In this document: positions 35,543 to 46,566 of the stretch, one piece after another
Position numbering within the stretch: the first letter of the stretch is position 1
How the letters are laid out: every line of letters begins with the position of its first letter
Assembly: GCA_023053575.1 (NCBI GenBank)
Contig: JAKZAP010000022.1
Location: forward strand, 14,054,518-14,118,517
Length of the DNA stretch: 64,000 nucleotides
Origin: Branchinecta lynchi
Lineage: Eukaryota > Arthropoda > Branchiopoda > Anostraca > Branchinectidae
Reading direction: 5' to 3'
Program-made: the position numbers and the translations under genes
Notes under the pieces: model-generated
The model's database searches: none
Seen by the model: only the letters and a program-made list of their open reading frames with translations
Told to the model about the DNA's origin: nothing

Positions 35543-35629
35543 GTTTTTGCAGATACCATGGTCTGTTACCACGGTAACTGGATCTGCAATTAGTCGTTTT
35601 TGCAGTTACTGTGTGGTATCTGATATACG

Positions 35630-37042
35630 CAGGGGCGTCGCAAGTGCATTTTCGGTGGGGGGGTGCAGAGCAAAAATTTTACCGAATCTTTCAAAATTTT
35701 TACCGAATCCTAGAACTAAGAATTTGAGCTTTAAATTATGAAACAGAGACGACTACGGAGGAAGAGTAACAATAAAGGGCAGCATGAAAGACGATAAGCC
35801 AACTATTAGGCAGCGTTCTGGCGAAGGCCACATGGAGAATATACTGCTGGGCGTGATTGCAGTAACAGCTTCACCTCTTATAGCCAATAGAAAATTAAAT
35901 CGAGCGCCGCAGGCGGAAATTTTCGAAATTAATTTTTTTGCTGTAGGCTAAAACTAACTGCTTCTCTTACAAATTCTATCATTTACCGTTGATTAAACGC
36001 CGATACTCCAAAAAGTTCCAGAAACCGGATGGAGCGACGTTCCGGCAGTAGCAGTAACTGTAGTCTAGTCAATCTACTACCCATAATCACATAAAGTGAG
36101 CGCCGCATGCGAAATTTTTTGTTGCTTTTAATTTTAATCTTAATTTCCATCCAAATTCTAGCTTTTAACGTTTCGAAATCTCAATCCTGAAACTGGCTTG
36201 AAACCCCCTTCAAATGACGCGACGTTACACAAAATAGAGAATATTACGAAAAGCTGTGCAGGCGAAATTTCCGAAATATTTATGAATAGATATTCTTTTT
36301 GGAATCCAAAATAAAAGTAAGGACTATCGATGATATCATAAATCATCCCTTTTGTCTGCGACCAGTGCTTCACTCGACCTCTTCTGAGTTTCGAGGTTCG
36401 TGGTAACTTCCGAATCCTGGCAATTATAACGAATAAATTACCGAATTCCACTTATTATACCGAATAAGTTTAGGCCGATAGCATGTTCGGGATTCTGTAT
36501 AACTAGCGTATCCCGTTTATTATACCGAATTGTTTTGGTATCGAAAGACTACCGAACAATATTCATAATCGATATACTTTCGTCGAAACTGGAACAAAGT
36601 CAGTATTCGTGGTTAACTTCCTAATCCTGGAAATTATACTGAATAAATTACCGAATCCTAATCATGATTCCGAATAATTTTGAACCAATAGCTTATTCGG
36701 GGTTCTGTGTAACTACGGAATCTACATAAATATACCGAATAGTTCCGGCATCGAAAAATTACCAAATGATTTCAGTAAGTTCTCTCACCAAATTCGTGAT
36801 AACTACCGAATACCGGCAAATATACCGAATTCCGATGATTATACCGAAGAGATTCGTACAGATAGCCTATTTAGGATTCTATACAACTACTGAATCCCCG
36901 TAAATATATCGAACAGTTCTGCTATCGAAAAAATACCGAACAATTTTAGTAAAATTTAGGGCCTCCGGCCCCAAATTTTACCGAATCTCAAAAAGGTGGG
37001 GGGCCGGGGGGTGCTGCACCCCCCCCCCTTGCGACGCCCCTG
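35630..37042. mobile_element. Non-autonomous hAT-type transposon, copy 1 (1413 bp)
   Basis: The terminal inverted repeats CAGGGGCGTCGCAAG are exact. A perfect 8-bp target duplication GATATACG flanks it (35622-35629 and 37043-37050). CAGGGG-type ends with 8-bp duplications are characteristic of the hAT superfamily. The interior has many accgaat/attcggt motifs but no transposase frame, so movement would need a partner element. It is inserted in a GTTTTTGCAG element. Confidence 0.88.
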
Positions 37043-37172
37043 GATATACGGTTGCTCTGCAAAAACGACAATTGCCGAAATTGCGCTTTTCGAAGTCATC
37101 CCAAAAGAAAAACAGATATTCAATCACATCACTAAGTGCCAAAGTTAGATGACTTTTCAGATACCACGACCA

Positions 37173-37553
37173 CACTGTAAGAAGTTTCATAACAGATAAC
37201 ACGAGGATGCGCGGTTTCAACAGATAATGCGTAACAGATAACACTGCGGATGTTATCTGTTGTGTTTGAAAACGTTATGCATGAAATGTTATGGAATGTT
37301 AGGTTATGAAATTGCTTAGTTATGAAATGTTAGGAAGAGCCTAAAAAGCGTCTACTGACTTTATTCCTTGTAGGCATGATGTCCGAAAACTCGGCAGACA
37401 ATTTTTGCCGGTTTTTCCGTTCTTCCTGATGGTAATACTTATTATGCATTACAGTCTGAAACACAACAGATAACATCCGAAGTGTTATCTGTTACGCATT
37501 ATCTGCTGAAACCGCGCATCCTCGTGTTATCTGTTATGAAACTTCTGAAAGTG
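37173..37553. mobile_element. CACT-ended element with aacagataac arms, copy 2
   Basis: The ends cactgtaagaagtttcataa and (inverted) cactttcagaagtttcataa pair, with long arms containing gaggatgcgcggtttca. It interrupts the GTTTTTGCAG element at a point that is intact in copy 1 (10040-10070). Confidence 0.75.
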
Positions 37554-37717
37554 CAGTTACCAGGGTCGGACCTTGGTATCTAAATATCAGATACACGATA
37601 ACTGGCCAGATACTACGATAGCTGCAAAAACGCCTTTTGACCGTGGTATCACATACCACCATAACTGCAAAAACGACTTTAGAACGTGTTATCAGATACT
37701 ATAGTATCTGCAAAAAC

Positions 37718-38137
37718 GGAACTAATGCATTGTAAAGATGTAGTTTATTTAGCAGCGTGATTTCTTTCATACGTTTACAGTCATTTTCAAATATGAAACT
37801 TTATATGTTAGTTAGTTTGACAGGGGTTACTGTTTCTTGTAGGCCTACGTACGTTTGACGAGTGCCTGCATATTTAAGGCTGCAGGCAAATGCCATATGT
37901 AACTGGCCAGGCAGAGTTCAACGTCTAATCTTAGAAAGCCCAATGATCAGGAATTGGCATGCAGAGTTCCAGATCTGCGACATTATAGCCATTCCAAATT
38001 GGCCATCACATAAAAAAAGTTCGCACCAATTATGACTTGAGTTACGAGTCGGTTATCTGCAAGTACGAAGCAGGAAGTGCTTCTGCTTTCATGAGATTGG
38101 TGGTTACGGAATATGAGCAAGATTTGTTACGTCTCAA
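37718..38137. other. Intergenic, nothing recognised
   Basis: No gene or repeat family was identified. Confidence 0.4.
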
Positions 38138-38367
38138 CTGGGGCGTTAGTAGCCAAAAAGTTTGGGCGGTGGGGGCAAGGTATTTACCGACTGGCTCGTC
38201 ATTTTTACCAACTATTTTTGCAGAAAAATGACTGTTTAAAAAAAAAAATGACTGTTTAAACAAAAATCGACTGGTTTTAAGAAAAACCGACTGTTTTTAA
38301 GAAAAATCGACCGGCCGACAATACAGGGGGGCGTCCCCCCCCCCCCTCCCCATACGTGATGCCTCTG
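38138..38367. mobile_element. hAT-type MITE relative
   Basis: The left end ctggggcgttagtagccaaa and the inverted right end cagaggcatcacgtatgg match the family at 29898-30050. Inner ttttaagaaaaacgact-type repeats and C-runs are present. No clear 8-bp duplication was found, so the ends are approximate. Confidence 0.55.
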
Positions 38368-38514
38368 CTGACAACAAGACGACATAGGTTCTGTCGAGAA
38401 ATAGACACAAACTAGATTGTCCTATCACAGACCTATTCGGCTAAATTTTAAGCAAATGGTTACACGGTTAGTTTTCGGGTAGGAAGGAATGTCAGTCCAA
38501 GCTGACTGTGAATA

Positions 38515-38620
38515 ATATTTGATTACACTAAACGATGAAGTCAGCTGAGATCTATTCTAGGGATGTTTCGGCCCTTCTTGGCAATGGTACTCTTCACGCT
38601 AAAGTAAAAAAAACAACTTC
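38515..38620. mobile_element. Half MITE (gtcagct family)
   Basis: It contains gaagtcagctgagatctatt and tttcggcccttcttggcaa, one end of the family only, and lies just before the large foldback. Confidence 0.45.
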
Positions 38621-38668
38621 CTATCGCCAGTTTGTTTTACTTCTGCTTGTCTAGTACGGGTGATAATT

Positions 38669-39233
38669 ATATTTGACGTTGCAAAACGGTCAAGTCAGCT
38701 ACATTTTATTCGAGCTATATTTCGTCCCTTCTTGGCAAGGATCCTCTTAAGGCTCAAGCCACTCAAGCTGGAAAATGAACTTGTGGAAAAAAAGATTCTT
38801 CCTCAAATATCTGCTTTTGAGAACGTCTTCTCTGAAAGTTGGTTGGACTTAAAGCTGGTGCTGTAATTTCAGTCTGGACTCGGCTACTGTTTTTGTTGTT
38901 CGATTGGGTCGTCGAAAGGGTAGAGATTCTTCTGCATTTTGGTTTTAGAGTCACCTGTCTCTTCTTCTTCTTTCCAGCTAAGATGGATACTTGTTGCAAT
39001 AAAAACGGTAGCCGAGTCCAGACTGAAATCACAGCACCAGCTTTAATTCCAACCAACTTTCAGAGAAGACGTTCTCAAAAGCAGATATTTAAGGAAGAAT
39101 CTTTAATTGTTTTTTCCACAAGTTTATTTTCCAGCTAGAGCGGCTTGAGCCTGAAGAGGACCGTTGCCAAGAAGGGCCGAAATATAGCTCGAATAAAATG
39201 TAGCTGACTTATCCGTTTTGCAACGTCAAATAT
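38669..39233. mobile_element. 565-bp foldback element (arms about 235 bp)
   Basis: The ends atatttgacgttgcaaaac are identical and inverted. The arms remain complementary inwards to about 38908 and 38998, through the tcttctctgaaagttgg and gtctggactcggctac blocks, leaving a loop near 88 bp. Mirror-image short open frames on the two strands are a by-product. The RNA from it would form a long hairpin. Confidence 0.85.
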
Positions 39234-39276
39234 CATACGCAGTCAGCTTGGGCCGTAGGAACATCTAGGTTATAAT

Positions 39277-39830
39277 TATGATGATGATGATGATGAAATT
39301 TTATTTACGCACTTAAGAAGAGGAAAGTAGTGCAGTATAGACTAAGGAAAAAATACACCGAGCTTTCAATAATGTAGTAAGTGTACGAGAAAAAAAAACA
39401 TTTAAAAAAAGAAAAGGGACTAATCGGGTCTAAAAAATCTTCTTCCTAGATGGAATTTCGGTGTCATGGACCTTCATCGCCGAATATCAAATTCATGAAG
39501 AGTAAATTTGACTTTCATACGCCACGCAGTTTCATCCTGCTGGTCCGTCTGAAACTCATGATCACAGGACGGTTTGACAGATAGCCCTCTCGAAGAAGTA
39601 CCACATTATCGATGCTTGGCGAAGTGCGAAATCATAGAGTGGCTTCCGAGTTCCCGGGTTCTCAAAAACATATACGAATCGCCGTTGACTCGCCTAACAT
39701 ATCTATAAGTTTTATAAAGTTTATGTAGTGTTTCGTTTTCTTTGTGTGTAATTCATTTTTCTTTCATCATTACTCCGCTCTTTCATTTGTTGTATAGCTG
39801 GACTCAATAAATTATTATTATTATTATTAT
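39277..39830. repeat. Two retroelement 3' ends
   Basis: (atg)n followed by aaattttatttacg at 39277-39308 reads on the minus strand as a polyadenylated non-LTR end with a (CAT)n tail. On the plus strand tggactcaataaatt followed by (att)n at 39808-39830 is another such end. No intact coding sequence is visible. Confidence 0.5.
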
Positions 39831-39904
39831 AGGCGGAAAAGCGATCGGTATCTGGCAATGAGTCAAAGGCCAAAAGTGTTACACAAACTATCCTATTAAA
39901 AACG

Positions 39905-40130
39905 CAGAACCAACAGCAGCATCAAGAACTCTCCTTCCAACCTTTACAGAAAACTCAGTACAACATCCAGGTCCATCGACCCTGAACTGACTCCAATGAA
40001 CGAATCCAGATACACAGAACCAACTGTAACATCAAGAACTTCCCTTCCAACATTTACAGAAAACTCAGTACAACATCCAGGTCCATCGTCCTTGAACTGA
40101 CTCCAATGAGCGAACGTACGTTGAACAACC
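39905..40130. repeat. 110-bp tandem duplication upstream of cuticle gene 3
   Basis: Two copies begin at about 39905 and 40015 and share catcaagaact, tttacagaaaactcagtaca and acatccaggtccatcg. They end about 145 bp before the inferred start of transcription of gene 3. Confidence 0.75.
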
Positions 40131-40171
40131 AAAGTGGGATAATTGCAGCATCGCAAATCGACACACTTTAA

Positions 40172-40328
40172 CGAGTGAGTAATTCCAAGCTAACTACCTC
40201 ACCACTCGATCTTGAGTTCTTGGGCGAGGTCTTTTCAAACTATAAAACTCACAGGTTCCGTCTCACACGATATCAGTTTTCATCTCTCGTGTCTGAAATA
40301 AGCACAAGCTTCCACATAAGAACAAAAG
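40172..40328 (+). promoter_or_regulatory. Core and proximal promoter, cuticle gene 3
   Basis: TATAAA lies at 40241-40246 and TCAGT at 40273-40277, with the same 34-bp spacing as gene 2. The upstream blocks gatcttgag, cttgggcg and cttttca are conserved in order. The inferred 5' UTR is 54 nt. Confidence 0.8.
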
Positions 40329-40334
40329 ATGAAG
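40329..40334 (+). CDS. Exon 1 of cuticle gene 3 (Met-Lys)
   Basis: ATGAAG is followed by the donor gtaaat, identical to gene 2. Confidence 0.88.
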
Positions 40335-43300
40335 GTAAATAACAAATAATTTAATATTAATATAATCTTTAATTTCATTAATAGCTCGTACACTTAACTG
40401 GCTAGCATTTGATCGTCATACAGTTAATAACTAGTACGTATAATAAAACTATATAAAGCATTTTGACATTAACTTTGAAGATCGATAATTTACTCTCAAT
40501 ATAATTTAATAATTTATTTTGTTCAATAAAGGAGTAAACAATACGGCTTGACGTATACCAATAATACACAATTTATCTTGTTAATTAAATCACAGAATTG
40601 AAGTGGTGTACGAAGTAATTCGGGTACCATGTCAGTTGAAATTTGTGTAGCGACGTAGGCGAATACAAACCCGCATTTTTTCGACACCAACCTTAGGCCA
40701 GCTTGACAGTTTTTCGTCTTGTGTAAAAATGTAGAGAAAGTTCGGCTTGGAGTACATGGAAGGCGTGATTTTGTTGGGATCCCTATGACATCGCAAAAGT
40801 TGTCCGTCTGTCTGTGTGTGCGCACTATAACTCTCGAAGGGAATGAGATATTTTGATGAAATTTGGTGTGAGGATTCTTTGGGTCAAGAGTAATGTCGAG
40901 TTCCTAGATGGGCTCTGTAGCCCTTCTTTTCTTGCCGGACAAGTAGTTTGACGGGAATCCGGCGAAAACGGACACAAAATTTGTCGACCAGTGTCGGCGA
41001 TAGCAGTCCGTACCCCTTTATTCTCAAACTAGGGTAGCTCTGCGCGTTGATGCCGGCATTCATTTGTTTATTCTGTGTAACGTCCGAGAGATCTAGTGCA
41101 ATCGAAGGTCGAAGGGGTTGATATATAATGTTCAAACGTGGAAATATCAAGCGAGGATGTTGTTGAATGAGGATTCACTGGTAAAGTACAGGTCAAGTTC
41201 GTAGATGGGTCCTTTAGTCCTATCTTTAGAGGCAGAGGATGGGTTTGGAATTTACGGGGGAAACATGTACGTTTTATAAGCTATTAAGATATTCATTATA
41301 AATATGCTTTGAGCCCAAGCTGACTTTGAAACATTTATTCAAACAATGTTTTCAACGGATACGTCAGCTACGATTCTTCATCAGCGTTATTTCGGCCCTT
41401 CTGTAATTATAGGTTTTTTTCCTTCCCCGAAGTTGAACCAGAGGATTGACAGCCTGACGAGGACCCTTGCCAAGAAGGGCCGAAATATCGCTGTAACAAA
41501 ATTCAGCTGAGGTATCCGTTTTCACTGTCAAATTGTCTAACATTTACTATATATCTCGAGTCCGCCAGGTCGACAGAGCATAAGTCAGGCATTTGTCCAG
41601 AACCATTGCTGCCTGCTTGCTGCAGTTTTGCTGAACTTGCTCGAAAAGCCCAGTCATCCTTGGTTGCGGTTGTAAGGTTATGGCGGTCGGAGAACTGTCT
41701 TATTCTCCTGGCAGCAAATCCCATTTTCCATAATCTACCAGTTTGGAGTCATAGCTGGAGACTCATTGATATACCATGGTGTTTTTTTTGTTATTTTCTG
41801 TTAGTTTACGGCCGAAGCTGAATTAAAAAGTTAATAATAATAATGAATATACCATGCCCATATTGGCACTGGTAGCAGAGCCCTGCGAATAGGTTTTCGA
41901 GTTCTTTGACAAAGTTAGCTAGAATACTGCGACCGGTGAGAACATGAAATAGCATAGAGATCCAAAGCTGAAAACGAGATTTACCGTTAATGATTGACGA
42001 GAAAGACCGAGTTTTGGAGTCACCAGAATGTCATGGTTTTTTGCTGCCACATGTCTTAAAGCCTATTCTCGCCGTTCCCCGAGGACTCCACTTGAGCAGT
42101 CCCAGCGTTTTTGTTTGTTCCGTGGACTCACTCCCTGTATTCTCGCGAGTCCCCACGGACGGGGAATGCTCCGATTATCATCACCATCCTCAAAAAGGAC
42201 TCCCTATCAGATTCAGAGGGGAATCAATTTTTGCTGGTGTTGGTACAATTGTAAAATTAATTAAAAACATTCAGATTAAACAAAACCCAAAACAAAGTGG
42301 ATCTAGACTAATTTCGTCAACTCCAGATTTTTTTTTTTTGAATAACATCCATTTTGACGCATTCCCCGTGTTCTACTGTTTCTGTACGCGGAGTCCGCAT
42401 GGAGTGACTCCCTCTATTCTGGCCGTTCCATTCGATTCCCCGGTTAGTCCTTGGGGAAGGGAGAGAATACTCCTATAGGCTCTGTGAGAGCTGACAGCTA
42501 CGTATGACAGCTGACGTATCCGTTTTGCACTGTCAAATTGTCTAACTTTTACTTTACGATGCTAACCCAGTGTTGCCACTAATAGCAGAGCCACGCGATA
42601 GGTTTTCGAGTTATTTGACAAAGTTAGCTAGAATCCTACTACCGGTGAGAACGTGAAATAGCATATAGATTTGAAGCTGAAAAACGAGATTTACTGTTAA
42701 TAACTGTCGAAACGAACCGAGTTCCGTAGTCACCAGAATTTAATGTTTTTTGCTGCCAAATGTCATAGGCTCTATGAGATAAAAGTGGCAACACAGCTGC
42801 TTCGTTAAAAAAAAAAATCCACGAGAGAGATGATAGCCTATAGCGTATACTCTAAAACACGCCAGGGCTCCTCAGGAGGAAGGAGTAAGCGTGTACGTAC
42901 GACTCAAACTCAACGACTTGAATCCTGTGTCAATCAATCACCGCGATCTTTGGTAGCAGCTGTGACACCACTTGTGCCTTTCTTCCGCTAGATACCCAGA
43001 GAGGCTGGAGATTTTGCATCGGCAAGGACAGATAGTCCTCAAGAGTATTAAGTCCATCCGTGTAATTTATAACCCACCACTCTTGACTTTCAGGTATTCA
43101 TTGCTATCGCTTTCCTCGCCGTCGCGGCTGCAGCTCCTCAATACCCCAAGCCGGCCTACCCGGAGTACAAACCAGCATACAAGGCTGACTACAAGCAAGA
43201 TGTAAGTACAAGCCTTTTTCACAGCCGCCATAATACAAGTAACTCCCTGAAAAGTTTTATCCCTGGTCGATTACGTAACCGGAACGTTGCACTACTGATA

Positions 43301-46300
43301 GGAAGTAGTACGAAATACTTTCATTTAAACGTGCCCTAGACTTGGCTAGTCTTAAAGCAGTAGTATCCAGTAGCGACCAGTCTTGCTATAGTAGCATACA
43401 ATTTTGCTATGGTAGCATGCAGTAGCAACAGATGCTACTGAGACTTGCAACTTCATTTAACGAATTCTGCATCGCAGACTTGTACCGTGACAAAGCAGAA
43501 TCTAAACTGTGTTTAAAAGTCTATGACTCGTAGACCTGGACCCCCATAGCGTAGGCTCATGGTGAAAATATTTATAAGGCTGAAAGACAAGAATGCTCCT
43601 CAGACGGTAAGTTATTGGAGGGTCATGTGTTCAAATCCAGCTGATGAGCCTTTTTTGCTTTTAGTTTAGTTTAGATTCTGAATAAAAAAAAAAAATTAGC
43701 TTTTCAATCGTTCTCTGACGTCTGTTCATTTATCCCCTGAAGTGATACTGGTTGAATTCCAACGAGAACAAATATATTTCCGCCCCCAACCTTTTAAAAA
43801 ACAAACTGGAAGACGGCGTCCGGTCTTTGGAAATTCTTGATTAACAACAAAAAACATTCAGGAGATATTTTCGTAGCTTTCTAATCATTCCTGAGTTCTA
43901 TTCATTCGTCCACTGAAGCGCTACTGCTCAAATTCCGTGAGAACAAAGAGAACAGATATTACATATTTCTTTCCGCCTCCATCCTTTCTACGAAATACTT
44001 ATAGGACTCGGAATGTTCTGGCTTACAAAAAAATATGTTTCTAAGATATTTAGTCGAGACGAGAACAACGAGACGGGAACGACGAGAACACTGTCAGAGG
44101 TTTGATAACAGATATTCTCCAAATACTTACTTCGGCTCCCCGATTGGACAAGAAATACCAAAATGATGAAAATAGATAATATAAAAGACCCTGAGCTTGC
44201 TATTTCTAACCTGATTAGCAAGTACAACTCAAAAATCCAGTCCCACCCTTGGAGCAAAATTCTCAGAGTTTAAGTGTATATGTGTGTAATTGTGTTCAGT
44301 TAAAGAGTCTCAGTTAATAATTGTCGATTTTTTGTACAGATAGATAGATAGATAGATAGTTTATTGCTATAAGCAGCCCGAGGGCCATGGCAAAAGTTTA
44401 ACATACGAAAAAGACAAACACTAACATATAATAATACTCTTTTCCTTTTAATTTGTTTTACTTATTCCAAAAATCTACTTCTGCATTCCATCGCTAGCCT
44501 CAAAAAATTACCCCATTTTCTTTTTAGCTGCAAAACACTCATCCCTAAAAATTCGTTTTAACCGCTCTTCGTCAAATATTACCCACATCTTGCCGCCTTC
44601 AGCCGATCTAAAAAAAATATCTATAGCTCCGAGTCAGCTTTTGACTCCCATGGTCTTTGATGATTCTAAGTTAACAAAAAGAACATTTACGAAATACTTT
44701 CACAGCTTTATTCATTTATTCTCGACGAGGACAAAGATCACATCTTCCCACCATCAAATTCACGACAAAATACTCATGGGGACTTTTGGTCTTAAACGAT
44801 TTTCGGTTTAAAAAAAAAATATTTTTCGCACTTTCTGTTCTTTATGAAGACAAGAACACAATTTATCGCTCTCAAATCCTCGAATAAATATACTTGTAGG
44901 GTGGACTTACCTTAGATTACCCTAAATCGCATTGTCCAGCGACAAAGATGCCAATGCTCCTGTAGAGTCATTGGTGGGGTCGTCGCTAACTTGGGAAACA
45001 TTTTCGTAGCTTTCTATTCATTTACCCTCGACAAGGGCAAAGAGAATATTTTCTTCCACAGTCAAACTTTCGAAAAAATACTTTGTAAGATGGATTTCTG
45101 GTCTTTGACGATTTTCGGTTTAAAAAAAAATTAGGCGATATTTTCGTAGTTTTCTATTCATTCACTCGCGTTCATTCATCCATTCCTGAATTCCAATCCC
45201 ATGAGAACAAAAATCAAAGACTTTTACTGACTCAATTAACTGACCGCTTTCAACTTGTCAAAAAAGATTCTCGTGGAACCACATAATACAAACGGAACAA
45301 AATAAGTCCTTCGGGATTTTTTTTTATATCAGCTCTTCCTTTGCACAACTATGCCTAGAGAAAGTTCGATTCCTATTCCTTCAGCTGGTCCTTTACTCCA
45401 TTTTCAAATCACAACAGTCTGCACAGCTTCTCAGATGTTATGGAGTTTACGACCTTCGCATTTCTTCATTAGCTCGTAAGTGTGGCAAATTAGCCAATTA
45501 AGAAAAGTTCCAGTGGTAACAACGGAATAACGATTCTAATAAAGCGAAACTAACCCCTCTCTTCTCTATCATAATAACAGCTGCAATATATCAAAGCGGA
45601 AAATATGGCTTGCGGAAATTGGCAAAAGACAACAGACAAAGGCGAGTATCGAACTAATGACTTTCACGCAAGACAACTGGGTTGTGTTTTTTTTTTACGA
45701 TAAAAACAACAACATAGATCCTCATTAATTCTTAATTAATATTAACAAACAATAATTCTTCTTCCTTTCTATTCATTATTCAAGTGCTCCCTTTCTATTC
45801 ATTATTCAAATGCAATTTAAAACCCCTTTACTTTTTACACGATCCACGTTATTGTTACCGCTTGGTCAACCTAGTTCACATAATATGAAGCTGCAACTTG
45901 ACGTAGAGCCTAAGGGGCGTGCGTTAATTCTGACCGTGGTACAAGTAAACCTAGATAGTGCTGTCATGGTATAAATAAATAACGTGCGAAGTCCAAAATT
46001 CGAGGATAGAAAGTAGAGTAGACGAAGTATATTAAGTGCTGCATTTTCTTTAATAATCTTGCCATTTCGTTCCAGTACGCACCAATGCCATACGACTTCG
46101 CCTGGGCTGTGAAGGACGACTACACCTACAATGACTACAAGCACCAAGAGACCTCAGACGACAAGGGATATGTCAAGGGAAGTTACCAGACCCTCCTCCC
46201 AGACGGACGTGTCCAGACCGTCTCATACACCGCTGATGACTACAACGGATACGTCGCTGATGTCCAGTACTCTGGCGAGGCTAAATACGACTACAAACCA

Positions 46301-46486
46301 GCCTACAAGCCATCATACCCAGCCCCCGAATACAAGGCACCAGCATACCCTACCCCTGCATACCCTGCCCCAGCATACAAAGCACCAGCTTACCAGGCAC
46401 CAGCATACAAGGCACCGGCTTACCCCGCTTACAGAGCGCCAGCTTACCCTTCCTACTCCCCAAGCTACCCAGCACCGAAATACTAG
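40329..46486 (+). CDS. Cuticle protein gene 3 (RR / chitin_bind_4), complete
   Basis: CDS is 40329-40334, 43094-43201 and 46076-46486, coding 174 aa. Exon 1 is ATG AAG. Exon 2 gives the signal peptide VFIAIAFLAVAAAA followed by PQYPKPAYPEYK. Exon 3 opens YAPMPYDFAWAVKDDY and holds the RR-2-like domain (HQETSDDKGYVKGSY..PDGRVQTVSYTADDYNGY) and the PAYxAP tail ending SPSYPAPKY. It is expected to be secreted and to bind chitin in cuticle. Introns are 2.8 and 2.9 kb and full of repeats: family 1 scraps, MITEs, retroelement tails and a tRNA-like structure. An in-frame ATG inside exon 3 (46085) is not the start, since the upstream exons and promoter match gene 2. Confidence 0.92.
40772..40975 (-). 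mobile_element. Family 1 fragment, copy J, in gene 3 intron 1
   Basis: It retains tgggatccctatgacatcgc, the tgtccgtctgtctg tract and part of one unit, with the middle deleted. A second scrap (aggtcaagttcgtagatggg) is at about 41185-41280. Confidence 0.65.
41336..41535. mobile_element. Inverted-repeat MITE (gtcagctacg subfamily) in gene 3 intron 1
   Basis: gatacgtcagctacgattc at the left pairs with cagctgaggtatccg at the right. tttcggcccttct pairs with gaagggccgaaat. It is non-coding. Confidence 0.65.
41870..42775. repeat. Direct duplication split by a DNA element, gene 3 intron 1
   Basis: 41870-42060 and 42560-42775 share ggttttcgagtt.tttgacaaa, accggtgagaac and agtcaccagaat. The first copy is interrupted at about 42060 by an element with attctcgccgttccc ends. 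It resumes at about 42478 with ggctctgtgagag, matching ggctctatgagat in the intact copy. A second copy of the inserted element is at 53992-54412. Confidence 0.6.
43094..43201 (+). CDS. Exon 2 of cuticle gene 3 (signal peptide)
   Basis: 108 nt between tttcag and gtaagt. It codes VFIAIAFLAVAAAAP through YKADYKQD. Confidence 0.92.
43286..43440. repeat. tagtagcat-type repeat in gene 3 intron 2
   Basis: A partial copy of the repeat seen at 7914-8415 and 28366-28655 (gtagtatccagtagc, cttgctatagtagcat). It lies 85 bp after exon 2 in the orientation opposite to that in gene 2. Confidence 0.6.
43554..43650 (+). ncRNA. tRNA-like structure with perfect acceptor stem, probable pseudogene
   Basis: GGCTCAT at the start and ATGAGCC at the end form a perfect 7-bp stem. 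A B-box-like gttcaaatcc precedes the 3' strand, and TTTTTT follows directly as a possible Pol III stop. At 97 nt it is long. The D arm does not fold well and the T stem is broken, so it is more likely a tRNA-derived relic than a working tRNA. Confidence 0.35.
43690..45200. repeat. Degenerate tandem modules in gene 3 intron 2
   Basis: Recurring blocks attttcgtagctttctattc, ttcattcgtcc-type and cgaaatactt..aggactc appear at about 43.73, 43.87, 44.68, 45.01 and 45.14 kb. A retroelement end (gatagatagatag then tttattgc) lies at about 44337-44620; on the minus strand it includes MWVIFDEERLKRIFRDEC-like coding remains. Confidence 0.45.
45201..46075. other. Distal intron 2 of cuticle gene 3
   Basis: AT-rich, with no recognisable feature apart from the acceptor gttccag at 46069-46075. 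Confidence 0.5.
46076..46486 (+). CDS. Exon 3 of cuticle gene 3 (RR domain and tail)
   Basis: 136 codons and TAG, starting directly after the acceptor. The gene-level entry holds the domain description. Confidence 0.93.
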   Translation, partial: YAPMPYDFAWAVKDDYTYNDYKHQETSDDKGYVKGSYQTLLPDGRVQTVSYTADDYNGYVADVQYSGEAKYDYKPAYKPSYPAPEYKAPAYPTPAYPAPAYKAPAYQAPAYKAPAYPAYRAPAYPSYSPSYPAPKY

Positions 46487-46560
46487 ATAGGTTTTGCACG
46501 ATTTGAAGTTTATCTCACAGATCATTATTATTATTTTTTACGCCGATATTTTGTATAACA

Positions 46561-46566
46561 AATAAA
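46561..46566 (+). promoter_or_regulatory. Polyadenylation signal, cuticle gene 3
   Basis: AATAAA lies 75 bp after the stop. Confidence 0.8.

Larger units (their letters stand above)
35543..37717. mobile_element. GTTTTTGCAG-ended element, copy 2, split by two insertions
   Basis: The ends gtttttgcagataccatgg and (inverted) gtttttgcagatactatag pair. With the hAT element (35630-37042) and the CACT element (37173-37553) removed, about 370 bp remain, close to the 408 bp of copy 1, and the sequence reads through both breaks. Confidence 0.75.

Noticed and set aside
38763..39138. Mirror-image frames containing KAGAVISVWTRLLFLL on both strands
   Set aside because: They are produced by the foldback arms, not by two genes.
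41990..42478. 162-codon open frame in cuticle gene 3 intron 1
   Set aside because: It spans the junction of a duplicated block and an inserted DNA element, so it cannot be an old conserved gene.
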